Source of the DNA: Adiantum capillus-veneris
Lineage: Eukaryota; Streptophyta; Polypodiopsida; Polypodiales; Pteridaceae
Reading direction: 5' to 3'
NCBI GenBank assembly: GCA_014529385.2
Contig: JABFUD020000268.1
Coordinates: forward strand, 1-60,433
Length of the DNA: 60,433 nt
A program made the translations under genes and the position numbers. A model generated the notes under the pieces. It saw nothing but the letters and a program-made list of their open reading frames with translations, had not been told where the DNA came from and made no database searches. Shown piece by piece: positions 19,096-30,840 of the stretch; the stretch's first letter is position 1; each line of letters starts with the position of its first letter.

Positions 19096-20430
19096 TCTAA
19101 AGAAATAAGGTATGAAATGGACGAAAGGACATTGCGATTCATTGCAAATAGCGGCTTATCTAGGTCAAAGCTTGCTTATAGCCAAGAGGAAATGCTAAAA
19201 GAATCTCCTCAACTAGAGACAGATTGTCACAAAAGTCGTGACAACCACTTGGTCAAACAATTTCCTCATATGGAGATCACTGAAGTAAATGCCTATTGTC
19301 TTGAGTGTGGCATCACTCACTTGATCCTCAATTGCCCGAAAAACCCAAACCAAATCAGGAAAATCACAAAAAATGTATTAGGGATTGTTCACCTCCCTAG
19401 TAGCTTAGAAAATGAAAATGTTGTACCAGTTCAAGTGGTTACGAGAGCACAAGCTCAAAAGAAAGCTGATGAGAATCCAGAGACAAAGAACACGGAAAGT
19501 AACATGAGTCCAAAGACAGATGATGGACCAAAGACAGACGCACCTAGTCATAAAACCAAGAGCAAACAAAATAGTTGGAAAGCTAGAAAGACTAGGATGA
19601 ACGCACGCAGGGAACGAGAAAAAAAATCCCTAGCTGAGAAGCTTACCGAAGCTGAGGAGAAGATAAAACAACATGAAGAAAAGGAGGCACCTTCTCTTAC
19701 ACAGATGGTTAAACCTCTAGAAGAACCATCCACAGATGAGAAAACGAGAAGTGCTAGTTCAGGAAGATTTGTGTTGGCAGAGAAGGTTAATGAGACATTA
19801 GATGCCCTCTTGAAAGCCTATGATGTGAGGCTCAAAAACAACCAAACCCAAGAACACAAGTGGATGACATATCCCTATGCGGAACTAGAAAAGAAATGGT
19901 TTGAAATGTGCCAGAAAATGATTCAAACAGCCCAAGATTTACTAGAACCACCAGTTGCAAAACTTGAAGATGTGATCCGTGTCATGCCTACACAAGTAAT
20001 CCCACCAAACCAGGAACTAAAAGAGCCAGATTCTAGTCATGAGCACAGACCAAACCTCAAAGACCTAGCATTAGAACCACAGATAGTACTGAATACCACG
20101 GATAACTCTTCCGAGGGATTTCACCAAGCTATACCCGAGGATTGTAAAGAGATAGATGGTCTTGACGAATTGTGGAAACAAGTTAGAGAGGCCAATGAAG
20201 CCAATGACCTAATAAGACAAGTAGACAAGGCTAGTGATGAACGAGGAGTGTTTATACCACCAATAGAGGAATTTGAGACTAGATCTCAAATGAATCTAGA
20301 CGTGCGATTGGATTGGGGCGACAAAGGATCTGTACAATCTATGGATAGTCAACCCCATTCGCTAAGAACACTACCGTCCTACATGGGAGAGTACGAAACC
20401 AAGTCAGATGTGGTTGCAGTCCCATCATAG
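19096..20430 (+). pseudogene. gag: Element 2 gag C-terminal region with a knuckle-like motif and coiled coil (copy A)
   Basis: Open for 437 codons from ATG 19117 to TAG 20428, in the same frame as the capsid part. A CCHC-like motif CLECGITHLILNC (C-x2-C-x3-H-x4-C, one residue shorter than the standard knuckle) is near residue 62. A lysine/glutamate-rich segment with A-R-R-E-R-E-K-K-S-L-A-E-K-L-T-E-A-E-E-K (about residues 165-190) is a probable coiled coil. The rest is acidic and proline-dotted, with no domain I know. It is the longest open frame in the window. In copy B the same frame is cut by TAG at 57314. Confidence 0.72.
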
Positions 20431-20540
20431 AGGCTGTCTCCCAACAAGGCCATCGATTCAAAGGGGCTAGTAGATATTCTATCTACCCCAGTCACCTGTA
20501 CAGTAATGTTAGCCGAGATGCTCAGAATAAGACCAAACAT

Positions 20541-20975
20541 GTGGGTAAATGTCTAGAGAAATTTGGTGTAAAAACCCCAATGACTCGAATCGAGGAAGGC
20601 ATCAAAGAGCTTGAAATGCCTCAACTAAATACTAGGCCAGTGCCATTAAACAAGGTAGGCGAGTATTATGAGGGAGAAGAGGGAAACACCACCCTTCCTG
20701 TGGAATTCAATAATGTAAAAACCATGGCAATCCTTGACAGTGGAGCTGGTGTGGCCATTGCAACCAAAGAGGTTTGGAAAAAATGGGGAAAACCTGCCTT
20801 GATAACCACACGAATGACCCTGCAGCTTGCAGACGGACACAAGGAAAAGCCCCTAGGACTGCTAGAAAAAGTACTTGTTACTTCTTGTGGCATTGAATAT
20901 GAACACACTTTTGTTGTTGTTGACTTTGGCAAGAAGAACAACTATGACATCATTCTGGGAAGACCATTCATGTGA
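20541..20975 (+). pseudogene. Element 2 aspartic protease (copy A)
   Basis: A retropepsin that would cut the Gag polyprotein. The active-site motif is AILDSGAGVAIAT with D66-S67-G68-A69 (GAC at 20736-20738). The flap region (MTLQLADGHKEKPLGLLEKV) and the C-terminal YDIILGRPFM motif are in place, so the fold looks complete. In copy A the frame ends right after RPFM at TGA 20973-20975. In copy B this codon is CGA and the frame runs on to 58932. It lies in another frame than gag (about 110 bp gap), so it would need a shift or was displaced by indels. Confidence 0.85.
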
Positions 20976-21925
20976 CAATTGAAAATGGTCCAAGATTGGG
21001 GTTATGACCATATATACTTGAGACATATGGAAACCATAACAAAGATAAACTTGAGGGACTATAGCTATAGGGATGTGACGAGAACACCAGTTGAGGATTC
21101 CGCCACAGTAGTAGGATCAGAACTTCCAGCTTGGTTAGGTAAGCCTAAAGACCTGTGGATGTGTGGAGCTTCACAATGTGGTAGCTTGAAACATGAGGAA
21201 TGTATCCTAGAGCGGGTTATAGAGGATAGGGACTATATCCCAGAACCATTTCCTGAAGAAGAGTTAGAGCCTTTTGGATGGGAACACATCTTGGCTACTC
21301 TGGACGTGTGCACCATGGAGGATGCTCCCACAACAAAGTTTTGTGTTGAAAATGGCTATGATGTTGTTCCTTATTTTGCAGTGAGTGTAATCCAGGAAAA
21401 TGAAGAGATCCGGACATCAACAAGCTCTCGAAATAAGGAGCAAACAAAGAAATGTGGAGAATCAAAAGATGAAGAAAACGACAAGTTCTATGACTCTGTA
21501 GAACACTTCGAGCTTCAAGAAGATCAACGACCCAGGAATCAATGTCATCGCTACACGAATAAAGTGCATCAAAGTGGATTCCAAAGTCCTTGGTGGAGAC
21601 ACAGCCACCACAAGAATCCTCATACATGGCTCCTAATAAGGATGCAAAGACTCATCTAGGAGGAATACGACCAGAGCAACTAGCTAACAATGCTCTAATC
21701 AATGGGCTAGAGAAGTCCTCCAAGAAACTACCACCCAAGAGCAAACAGACAGTAACTTTCCACTACCAACCAAAAAATCAAGGGAAAGTTACCAAGTTAC
21801 CAACCAACCCCTTCAGCAACAACCATGACACGTCAAAAGAACAGGACAACAAGTCAAAGCCAAAAAGCTCGACAAATCTGCATACCAAAAAGCCAGATCG
21901 GCCAAAAATAGATATGGATCAATAA
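20976..21925 (+). pseudogene. Element 2 region after the protease, unrecognised (copy A)
   Basis: Continues the protease frame (20979-21659, 226 codons) with VQDWGYDHIYLRHMETITK, FPEEELEPFGWEHILATL and an acidic, charged end. A shifted frame at 21590-21925 is lysine/proline rich (SKQTVTFHYQPKNQGK). In a Gypsy element RT should start here, but none of its motifs is present. It may be a remnant of a protease-RT linker or a lineage-specific protein. Function unknown. Confidence 0.5.
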
Positions 21926-21992
21926 GACAAAGATTTCTAATGACAAATCACAAGATCCAACACCAAAACAAAAACAATGAAAGCGTGCACGA

Positions 21993-22379
21993 ATGGGTAA
22001 GAATATCACAAAGTCGCAAGCTTTCACAACTCAGGTTTGGGCTCCAAAGAAGTTGATTCAAGCACAAAAAAGTCAGGAATTCATTTGGATTCCAAAACAA
22101 CCACAATATCAACTTTCAAAGCCTGAATCCCGTCCCCAACCAAGCGTACAAGGGCTGAAGCAAAGACCACTGTCGACTCACACAACAAAAAGGTGGATCC
22201 TAAAGAAGTCTCTTCAAAGACAAATGAAGCACGGGCAAGTATGGATTCCCAAACAAGAGCCAACAACAAAACAACCAAAAATCGCAAAGAAATGGGTCCC
22301 AAAGAAGAACAACAAAACTGATGTCAGTGCATCGCCGCTTGAATTCTTACAATTCTTCCTACGATTACAGTACAGTTAG
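21993..22379 (+). CDS. Element 2 K-x-W-x-P-K repeat protein (copy A)
   Basis: A 128-codon lysine/glutamine-rich frame with a repeated motif: QVWAPKK, FIWIPKQ, KRWILKK, QVWIPKQ and KKWVPKK, spaced by 13-40 residues. Copy B is open too and restores the third motif as RWIPKK. The same W-(V/I)-P-K motif occurs in the tail of element 3 after its protease, so it is a shared feature rather than chance. Basic repeats with a tryptophan could bind nucleic acid, but this is inference. It may be the distal end of the preceding polyprotein rather than a separate gene. Confidence 0.5.
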   Translation: MGKNITKSQAFTTQVWAPKKLIQAQKSQEFIWIPKQPQYQLSKPESRPQPSVQGLKQRPLSTHTTKRWILKKSLQRQMKHGQVWIPKQEPTTKQPKIAKKWVPKKNNKTDVSASPLEFLQFFLRLQYS

Positions 22380-22637
22380 AAGAGAGCAAGTCGCTTCAAT
22401 CAAGCAACGATACAGGAGCTTCAAACACCATTTCATTTCTTAGAATAGGAAGCCTCGCCAACAAATTCCAATAAGCTTGCTTATACCCACATCTTGCACA
22501 ACATAAATCTTTTCCATGCATTGACTGTGTATGCATAATAGGGCTACATTACAAGGCCTGCATAGGCACAACTTTTAATTGCCCAAGCACAACACATACC
22601 CTTTGCGATACCCTGTCGTAAAGGATGACTCCAAATA

Positions 22638-22649
22638 GGAAGGGGGGAG
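22638..22649 (+). other. Internal second copy of the element 2 polypurine tract
   Basis: GGAAGGGGGGAG, identical over 12 bases to the tract at 24718-24729 that abuts the 3' LTR. It lies 2.1 kb before that LTR and is also present in copy B (59911-59922). It may mark the original 3' end of the internal region, with everything after it added later. Confidence 0.65.
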
Positions 22650-24032
22650 GCATTCTGAATGCGGACCTAATATTATAACTATTAGAGGACAATGTTTTGT
22701 GAGATGCATTGAATTTTTTCATTTTATTGTGATAACTTTTTGACGAAATTTAGAGTATATGCCCTCATAGTAGTGTTACAGAGGAGTATGGGGACAAAAT
22801 CCATATATGAGCCCCTAGGGACATGTGTATAGTGTACATATCATTTAGATTTCTATTTGAATTATTTTTCTTTTGTTGAGTTGTTTTAAGATTTTCTTTG
22901 TTTATTATTAAGAAAAAATTAAAAAATCCATAATCCACATGAAGAAAAGACTGACGAGAGGCCTGAGCACTACAAAGAGAAGAAGGTACAGGAAAATGAT
23001 GAAACTTCACGAAGTATGTCTCAGCAGCCACTACAACAGCCGAAGAACTTGTCCCACAAAGCAATGTCAACAGGCAACCGACAAGTCATAAAAGTCAGAG
23101 TCGAGTAGCTAAGCCACAAAATGAGTGAGGTGTTAGTCCCAAAGCTTCAAGTAATATTCTCTGTGGTCTAAGCATCTTAGCTATTCTAGGTACTGCTCAA
23201 GCTGGAAGAGTTGAACATATTTACGATGTGTCGCTCATGTTGGTATAGGTGAGCAAAAGAGTCGAAGTCTAAGTACTTAAGTCTGGTGAAGTGAAGGAGA
23301 AGGTCCAAAAGACACTCACGTACTGAGCACAATGAGATACGAGTGGACAAACTTCTACATCGATAACCCTTCTTGGAAAAGTGGAAGCTATTGAGACATC
23401 TTTTGATGTCACATGTGATACATTTATTCCTCAAAACACACATCATCTCCTTCTTTCACATTGCATGCTTTTGTTGACAAATTTCTCATATGCATATAGA
23501 GTGTCCCATAATTGGCACTTGCATCAGGCACTCTTTCCGTGTTTCACCCAAGCACCCACCTTCCATGAACATGTACTTCACGTCAACTGCTCAACTCCAA
23601 TAAGCGCGTACACCAAAGGCATTTTTTTTCCACTGGGTTTGTTTCCCTTTGGTCATCCAGGTTTTAGACCCTAATCTAAAGACACCTATCACCATCCTCT
23701 TGTACATATTCCTTCTACATCAACAATAAGGAAATGCTACTCAAATCAATTGACAAATGAATTGGAGCACCAATTTCAGATCATAGCATACTTCTCCTCA
23801 ATGGCGAGTCGAAGAATGGCCTACAATGACAAAGCTGCAGACAACACTAACAACATGATTGCACAGGAACAAAGAAGTCCCCAATGAAGAAGAGAAGACA
23901 TAAAAGTAATCAGAGGATCTCAAAAGATGAATGGTTATGATGATAGATGTCCGCTCTAATGGATCATAGTTCTTGTTGTGGTTCGACAAAGATACAAGCA
24001 GTGCAACAGATGAAGCCAAAACAACAGCAAAG

Positions 24033-24068
24033 TGTTGAGCGCTGGGTCAACAACACAAAATAACTCAA
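24033..24068 (+). repeat. Fragment of the element 2 LTR start inside the element
   Basis: About 36 bases match the first bases of the LTR (TGTTGACCGCTGGGTCAAC and on through ACAACACA-ATAACTCAA) with two or three mismatches. It is embedded between the two copies of a 60-bp direct repeat, about 95 bases before the helicase homology begins. Confidence 0.7.
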
Positions 24069-24127
24069 CAACAAAGAAGTCCTCAATGACAAAGAGCAGA
24101 CATCAGGGTAATCAGAGGATCTCAAAA

Positions 24128-24685
<558 letters not shown>

Positions 24686-24717
24686 CAATCAGGTCATGTC
24701 GGGGACGACATGAACGC

Positions 24718-24729
24718 GGAAGGGGGGAG
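24718..24729 (+). other. Element 2 terminal polypurine tract
   Basis: GGAAGGGGGGAG directly abuts the 3' LTR. Just upstream, CATGTC-GGGGAC-GACATG makes a small hairpin (24696-24713). Confidence 0.88.
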
Positions 24730-25686
24730 TGTTGACCGCTGGGTCAACAACACAACATAACTCAAGTTTCATACCAAAGTCTTATCTTTTGCGAGTTATG
24801 AAATGCTGCAGATTATGGCTATAACGTCATTTGTAATGAGTAGTTATTCTAGTTTCAGAAGCCGGGGTGCAATGGCACTTCCAGATTGTAAATACAAAGC
24901 CATTTGACCCATTCAACCCCATTTTTGGTTAAACCTAAGGTAGCCTTAGTATATAAGGTACCTAGGTCATTTTGTAAAAAAGGACTTTAATCATAATCAA
25001 ACCTTTAGCGCTTCCATCTACTGTGTGTGAGAGAGAAAGAGAGTGAGCATGAGCTTCATCCTCTTGCTACGCCCGGCTCGTTCAACACATTGGAGATCCG
25101 ATTGCACCATTTCTGTAGGCTCGAGGAGAGCTACGTGACAACACCAAGCATTCCACGCGAGACGAAGCGCACACGCCGACGCATCTACGAGCTATTTGTG
25201 GCCGTAAGTGTATCAAACGATGTTTGTTTTCTGCGTGCTAGTAGTCTATAGAATCGTGGTGACATAAGCTACGCATAGGTACTCATAAATTTAAGTTTTG
25301 GGCACTTTCAAAATTCTGCTCTGTTATCCTACGCGTTTTTCGCAGATGGGTTTAGAGTGAGGGTTTTGAGAGTGGAAGCTTAGGGACATGTGTATCCTAG
25401 TGAGGGGATGGTGTTCCTTAAGTTTCATACAAATCTGGCATGATTAGGTGAGTTACATTCCGTATGTGGGTATGTGGCTAGGTGATGTAGTTGAGAGCAG
25501 TGAGGTTCTTGATTGTGGTTTAGTTGGCCTTCAAGAGTGTTGTATGTGTAGGATGGTCTCATCCTGACAAGCTTAAAAGATTTCCTCTATGTGCCTATCG
25601 TGTCATCCGTGTCCTCGATTGACATTATGTTGATCTAGGTAGTGTTTGCAAGCACTTCATGGGTGTGTGAGTCGCTCCGTCCAACA
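24730..25686 (+). repeat. Element 2 3' LTR
   Basis: 957 bp from TGTTGACC to GTCCAACA, the partner of 14288-15246. Eye comparison gives about 40-45 differences. The TATA-type box and the CATCCTACGCG half-palindrome are conserved. It is followed by the TAATG target duplication (25687-25691). Confidence 0.95.
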
Positions 25687-25691
25687 TAATG
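25687..25691. repeat. Target-site duplication TAATG, right side of element 2
   Basis: Exact repeat of 14283-14287. Confidence 0.92.
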
Positions 25692-25943
25692 GGATGGAAC
25701 ACTCATTACATCCTTACCATCCTCTTCCGTGGTTTCCATTTCGGTCAAAACTAATAATCTGGGAGTTCTACCAAAGATGGGTAATGACAGGTTGATACAA
25801 TCTGGAAGCTTGTAGCCTCGGCTCATTAATTACAGAGTTTATTCGAGAAAATAGGAGTTACAATATTCCCGCTTTATCAAAATAATAAATGTTTTACAAT
25901 GAGAACTCCAAAAAACGGTATCCGTATTAACTTGCTGCTAACA
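25692..25943 (-). other. Start of element 3 pol region and probable LTR edge of element 5
   Basis: Near 25692-25826 the minus strand reads SLPIFGRTPRLLVLTEMETTEEDGKD, which leads in phase (apart from frameshifts) into the element 3 RT leader across the element 2 insertion. From 25943 leftward the minus strand starts TGTTAGCAGC immediately after a purine tract, the form of an LTR start, and contains AATAAA near 25850. No second copy of this LTR is seen in the window, so its end is unknown. The two readings overlap or adjoin; I cannot set the border. Confidence 0.4.
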
Positions 25944-25960
25944 TTCCCTCCCTCCTCGCC
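25944..25960 (-). other. Probable polypurine tract of element 5
   Basis: On the minus strand GGCGAGGAGGGAGGGAA precedes TGTTAGC. This is the arrangement of polypurine tract and 3' LTR start, placed after the coiled-coil coding region, just as in element 1. Confidence 0.5.
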
Positions 25961-26048
25961 TGTGTTGTCCCTTGACACACCTTCATGGGCTGAAGTAGTC
26001 TTCTGGCTGGTGGCTGACGAGGCGGTCTTTAAGCACACTTAGTACCTT

Positions 26049-27400
26049 TTAATATCTGATCTTCTTTTCTTTATCTAGAACTTGCAAAAACTTCATAGTT
26101 ATTTTGTTCTTCAGCTCCACTACTGAGTAGCCTACAAACCTTGATGTGACGGTGCCAATCACTTGCGCCAAGTGAAGAATCCCATGTAGAATGCTTCCTC
26201 GAATGCCAGCATATAGTGTGAAGGTAGAAACATGCATATGGCGTAGAAGCCATACAGGAATTCTTCGGAAGGTTGGCCATTGAAATCATAGCACAAACCT
26301 TTATTACCCTCGAGGAATGACATCCAAGGGGCGCCTGCTTGCTCTGACTCATTGAACACTTCGATGCATGTGAGTAGCATTTGGCAGATCTTATATAGCA
26401 TAGCACATGAAAAATCTGGTAGACTTTTAAAGAATGACATGGCACCCTTTAGGGTTTTCACCATGTATTCTTCAGCCGCCTCTGGTCCCTTTTCTAGAGC
26501 AGACAATCTGGGGTAGTTTACACAAGTTGGCCGCTTCTTGAGTAGTGCCTCATGTGTTATCCACGTTCTTACTCTTGATACAAGACAAAAAGTCGGATCT
26601 TTTTGCAGGGCCGCAGGTATCTCGTGAACAGAATCAAGTATCTTGGATTTTTGTTCAACTAGCTCAACCTCCACTTAGGGTGGTCTTTATTTGCGCCCTT
26701 GACTTGCATACCTGTGTAAAGTCTTTCTTTTACCTATAGTAACTCAACTTTTATGAGAGAGTAGGGTAGGGACTGCTGGTGCCATTGCGCATTGATTTGA
26801 TTGGGAGTGAGTTGTGTAACATTGACGGAGTGAAGAACTCTCAACTCCCAATTCATCGCTGCCTTCCACTGCTCATCTACCTCTTGTGTAATCTTTTCTT
26901 TCAGTGTATCTTCTTCAACCTTTGAGAGATGGACAATGGGCACTGTGTCTTATTCTGTAATGGTTACCTGAAAATCTTCCTCGCCACTCAGCTCTACTGT
27001 GGACCGTGTCTCCATTTCATCAAATGATACTGCAGGTATTTCTATTTGAGGTTGCTCCGAAGTGCCTGCCTCTTCTTGAGTTTTTAGCTTTCCCTCTCTC
27101 AGTAGCTGGTTGACTCTTTTGAGTTCAGTTATCTCCTTCAGGAGTTCATCTTCTCTTTGGACCCGCATCAAGGCCACGTCTCTGCGCTGAGATTGCTCTA
27201 ACTTCAACTCCAGCTTCAGGTCTTTTTTCTTTTCTAGTTCCTTGTAGACATCTTCTGTACCTTTGATCGAGGTGACGATAGGATTTTCTCGTATTTGCCG
27301 CAAGAATATCACCTGATCATTGATCCTCTGTTCCAAGTACTGCAGAGAAGCATTGGCTACATCTAACTGTACCTAGATTTTTTGAGCTGATAGGGGGTAG
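26049..27400 (-). pseudogene. Element 5 coiled-coil protein, distal part
   Basis: The minus strand from 27400 reads a helix-rich segment. 27336-26950 has KKKDLKLELKLEQSQRRD and ELKRVNQLLREGKLKTQEEAG, a clear coiled coil, then VELSGEEDF and a TAA near 26950. 26943-26734 and 26674-26159 (171 codons) follow, with NWELRVLHSVNVTQLTPNQ, KRPTCVNYPRLSALEKGPE and SFFKSLPDFSCAMLYKIC, ending FEEAFYMGFFTWRK. I recognise no family for the last part. Stops between blocks fit Q or R codons. Confidence 0.5.
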
Positions 27401-27452
27401 TGAGAAGTTCATTTGTAACTTCCGTTAGTTGATCATCCTTGGCTTTGCAGGC

Positions 27453-28652
27453 TGTCGGAAAGTGTCCGGTCTAGCTGGGAAGGTGCAAAACCTCTGGCTG
27501 TGACAGTTCGTGATGAGATTCACAAACCCTTTGCGAGAAAGCGTTTGTGGAGAATCACCAACCCTCTTTCTAAGGGTGATAGATAATCTAAGAGTGTTCG
27601 TAACAGCAAAGTCACAAACCCTCTTTCCTATCGTGCTTTGAAATTGCTTGTTTTCGTAGTCGAGAGTATGATGAGAGGATCATCAAATCACATTCAATTT
27701 CACTTAAAAAGACCATTGAAAAACACTAATGTTTCAACCATGAAACCTTAATGCTCATACAAGCACAATTCTCAATCAAAACTTAAACCTCTTTCATGGT
27801 ACCATGTAGCCTCGCCCCCAACTACGTAGTCGTAACATCAAACAGCTGAAAGGAATACACGAGCTTCCACCTTCATGGCGACCATTTTCTGAATTTTTAG
27901 ATATTTAAGAGCTTCGAAAGTGAAGCCCACACACCATTTTGATAAGGGGAAACCCTAATTCACTCCCTCACTAGCTCAGATACAAGATTTTGAAGAGGCG
28001 GGACTGCCCTACACATAGATTGAGCAACCATGGTAGCAATTACACAGTAGTGAAAAATTGCTGGTTTTTTCTATAAAAATCCCTCTTCTCTCTCTTCCCC
28101 ACGGCATTTTCAGCTGATGTGTCAATTTTTGAGCCATTTTGTCACTTTGGACCAAAACTAGGCCATTTTCAGCTCATTTTTGACCCAAAAAAATGTCATT
28201 TTTGATGCGAAAAATCCCAAACGGAGTCAGGAAAATCCTTAAATTTGTGGGATCACTCGCATAAGCATAAAAATCATAGATAAGCATGATTTTACATCCA
28301 TATACCATTTTGGGTCACTTTCCATGCAATTCTGCAACGACACCTATTAGCTGCTATTTTTGGCAGTTTTTGCCGGCATCAGTCTTTGTAGGCGAGATGG
28401 GTGTACCACCATGAAACACTTGGACTATGTACATTGTCAAACCAAATTAAGCATCTTATCAAGTGAAAAAGCATGCAAATGTGCCACATTCAGGGCCACG
28501 ACTCCCCGGATAGGTATGTACATGATAATGACCGCAGTAGACGCTTCAACATATATCACAATATGTACATCGCTTTTATTTGCATACATCGAGAAGCATC
28601 AAGAGTGAGGTGAATGTTTTATTTCACACTATGTATGTGCCATGGAAGGACA
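27453..28652 (-). repeat. Element 4 3' LTR (minus-strand sense)
   Basis: Plus-strand ends are TGTCGGAAAG and GGAAGGACA. The match to 30841-32036 runs from CGGTCTAGCTGGG to GTGCCA with few changes; the last ten bases are weaker. Plus-strand open frames in it (28360-28608 and 31741-31953) are accidental. Confidence 0.85.
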
Positions 28653-28680
28653 TCTACCCCCTCTGAACCTGCACATCCTC
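28653..28680 (-). other. Element 4 polypurine tract
   Basis: On the minus strand GTTCAGAGGGGGTAGA lies directly before the LTR start TGTCCTTCC, which supports the LTR edge at 28652. Confidence 0.65.
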
Positions 28681-28738
28681 CGGTATGTGCCACAACAACA
28701 TTTGTAGAGCATTAAAACTCATGGTTAGACACCATATT

Positions 28739-30840
28739 CTAACTTTCATCCTCAATTTTCATATAGTTGGCTTCATCATCCTCTTCACTTGGTTGTGCAT
28801 CAAATGGATGAGAATACCCTCTTCTTTTGAATAATTTGATTCTTTTTCCTGCAATGGAAATTTTCAGTTCTGTCCCATCCAGTTCACGCAAGGTGTAAGT
28901 TGCATTTTGATGCACATGTTTGACAACATAAGGACCAAACCATCTCTTTGCAAGCTTCCTTATTGTAGAGTGCTAGTTTTCAAGGCTACTATCGTACACC
29001 AACACCCAATCACCTTCTTCAATGTCTTTCGGTCTGAGCCTATGCATCTTGTCAAATCTGTCTTTGTTTTTCAACCTTGCATTCTTTAGTCGAGCTTTTG
29101 CAAGCTCAATGTCTTCAGGCCTTCTTTCTAGTTTCCGTATGCGCAATGCAAGAAGGTCTTCTCTACTCATTCCATCTTCCCATGGCAATACATTCCATGT
29201 AAGAACTACATCTTCAATTGGCATCATAGGTTTTTGACCATACATCAATTCAACAGGCATATAGCCAGTGATTGAACTATGTGTTGTACGGTCAGCCCAC
29301 AATGCAAATGGCAGTAACCTTGGCCACTCTCCAAGCTTCCCTTCACAAGACTTAGCTTGCCATTTCCCTCTGGGTTATAAGCACAAGTTAAAGCTAGTTT
29401 GATGCCCATTCTAGAGAAGAATTCCCTTGCTTCATCAGCATCCAATTCTCCTCTATCTGCAGTTATCTTTCCAACACACCCATAGCGACATATCACATCT
29501 TCAAGAAGAAATTTACATACAGCTTGTGTACTCTTTGTCCTCAATGCTCACCCTTCAACTTGATTAGACAAATCTTCTCTTGCAAGCACCAAATACCTCA
29601 TTTGCCAAAGTCCCAAAGGCATTGTAACCAAATCCACAACTCATTTGTAATGCATGGCTAATGGATAAGTAGGATGTAGTCCATCACGATTCCGTACATT
29701 TGAATACATTTGGCATGTCACACAAGACTCCACAAACGCAGCCACATCCTTATACATCCCTTTCCACAAATACCTTTCTTTTACCTTGGCAAATGTTGCC
29801 CATACACCTCAATGTCCTGCCCATAAACTTTCATGGAACTCCTTGAGTAGCCGTATCGCATACTACGCGCAATGGTGTTCCATCTCTTCGTTTAGGATGC
29901 TTCCATAGGTAGCCATCCCTCAAGAAGTATCCATATTACTTTCTTCTTGTACTGTTAAATTCTTGCTCAATCCAGTCATCCTGCTTCTGCAAAGTACTTA
30001 AGTAGCGACCTATCAAGAGCCATTCATCCTCATATAGTTCCTCTGAAAAGGACTCAAGTGAAGACACAAAACATGCATGACTACTCTTTGCACGATCAAT
30101 AGTGTAAAACTTTGTGCCAACATCATCTCTCTCAATAATCATGTCCTCTTCATCTTCATACCTTGCCCTAGATAGCATATCTGCCATTAGATTTTCTTTC
30201 CCTGCAATATTCTTGAACTTAGGATTCAAGGACTTTATGTAGGCTATCCATCGCAGCATTGCAATATCAGGAGTCGAACAGTTTGTGATCATTCCAAGAA
30301 GAGGCAAACAATCAGTTTCCACAACCACTATTGTCACACCTCAATGCTGTAACCACCCCCCATAGCTCCCTTTTTACTTGTGCATAATCGCGTTGGCGAG
30401 AACTCAGAATCTTGGCTCCAAATCTCACCACATACCTTTTTCCTTCATCATCATCTTGCCCTACTGCCCATCCTATCCCTGTAGGACTCGTGTCCACTGT
30501 CACAATGACAGGTCTCTCACATGCATAGTCTACCTTTCTCAAGGTTGGCGATGAAAGAAGTAGATTCTTTAGCTTTCTCATGGCTTTTGTGTGCTCTTCT
30601 TCCCATAGAAACTTCTGATTCTTTCTCAACAACCTATAAAGGGGATCTGTTACATGTGCATAATGTGGTATCCAAATAAGATAGAAGACGCAAGCACCAA
30701 GAAATATTCGAACTTCAGTTATAGTTGTACATGTTTATTTCATGTTTTTGATTGCATCCATCTTTTTTGGGCAAGGCCTTCTACTGACCCATGCTCTGTT
30801 AATCCCTGGAAACCTGTAGAAAAAGCTTCTTCTCGCTTTG
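28739..30840 (-). pseudogene. pol: Element 4 pol remnant: RT end, RNase H, integrase
   Basis: Read on the minus strand: VRIFLGACVFYLIWIPHY (RT connection, 30720-30660), RNase H with PVIVTVDTSPTGIGWAV and KRELWGVVTAL, then VVVETDCLPLLGM and LMADMLSRA. The integrase core has ITADRGELDADEA (D) and AYNPEGNGK, with the residue after the NG motif unlike the usual E, then ALWADRTTHSSITGYMP. The C-terminal domain ends EEGDWVLVYDSS, RWFGPYVV (GPY/F motif) and GKRIKLFKRR before TAG at 28739. Stops (TAG after SSLEN, TGA in VEG-stop-ALRT) fit Q and R. This pol belongs to a different Gypsy lineage from elements 1 and 3. Confidence 0.88.

Larger units (their letters stand above)
1..23161 (+). repeat. Copy A of a 37.27-kb direct duplication
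   Basis: This stretch matches 37273-60433 base for base apart from scattered substitutions and small indels. The offset starts near 37272, moves to 37266 around 3200-5300 and settles at 37272-37274 afterwards. One 7-bp deletion in copy A near 5310 explains most of the last shift. The match covers the 3' part of element 1, the pol region of element 3 and most of element 2, so the repeat is not a transposon in itself but a duplicated block of nested transposons. Its left end is outside the window. I infer a tandem segmental duplication; two haplotypes placed in series by an assembler would look the same. Confidence 0.95.
22380..24127 (+). other. Element 2 non-coding stretch before the helicase fragment
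   Basis: No gene is recognisable. It contains a polypurine tract identical to the terminal one (22638-22649), followed at once by the small dyad GCATTC-TGAATGC. Further on is a direct repeat of about 60 bp (CAAAGAAGTCC-type phrase ending AATCAGAGGATCTCAAAAG) at about 23870-23930 and 24071-24130, and between these a fragment of the element's own LTR start (24033-24068). Short plus-strand frames such as 23381-23674 look accidental. Confidence 0.6.

Noticed and set aside
23381-23674. A 97-codon plus-strand frame in element 2
   Set aside because: No recognisable motif and odd composition (rich in H, F and P); it is in the non-coding stretch before the helicase.
28360-28608. Plus-strand open frame of 82 codons, with a similar one at 31741-31953
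   Set aside because: It lies inside the two LTRs of element 4, on the strand opposite to its genes, and has no protein features.
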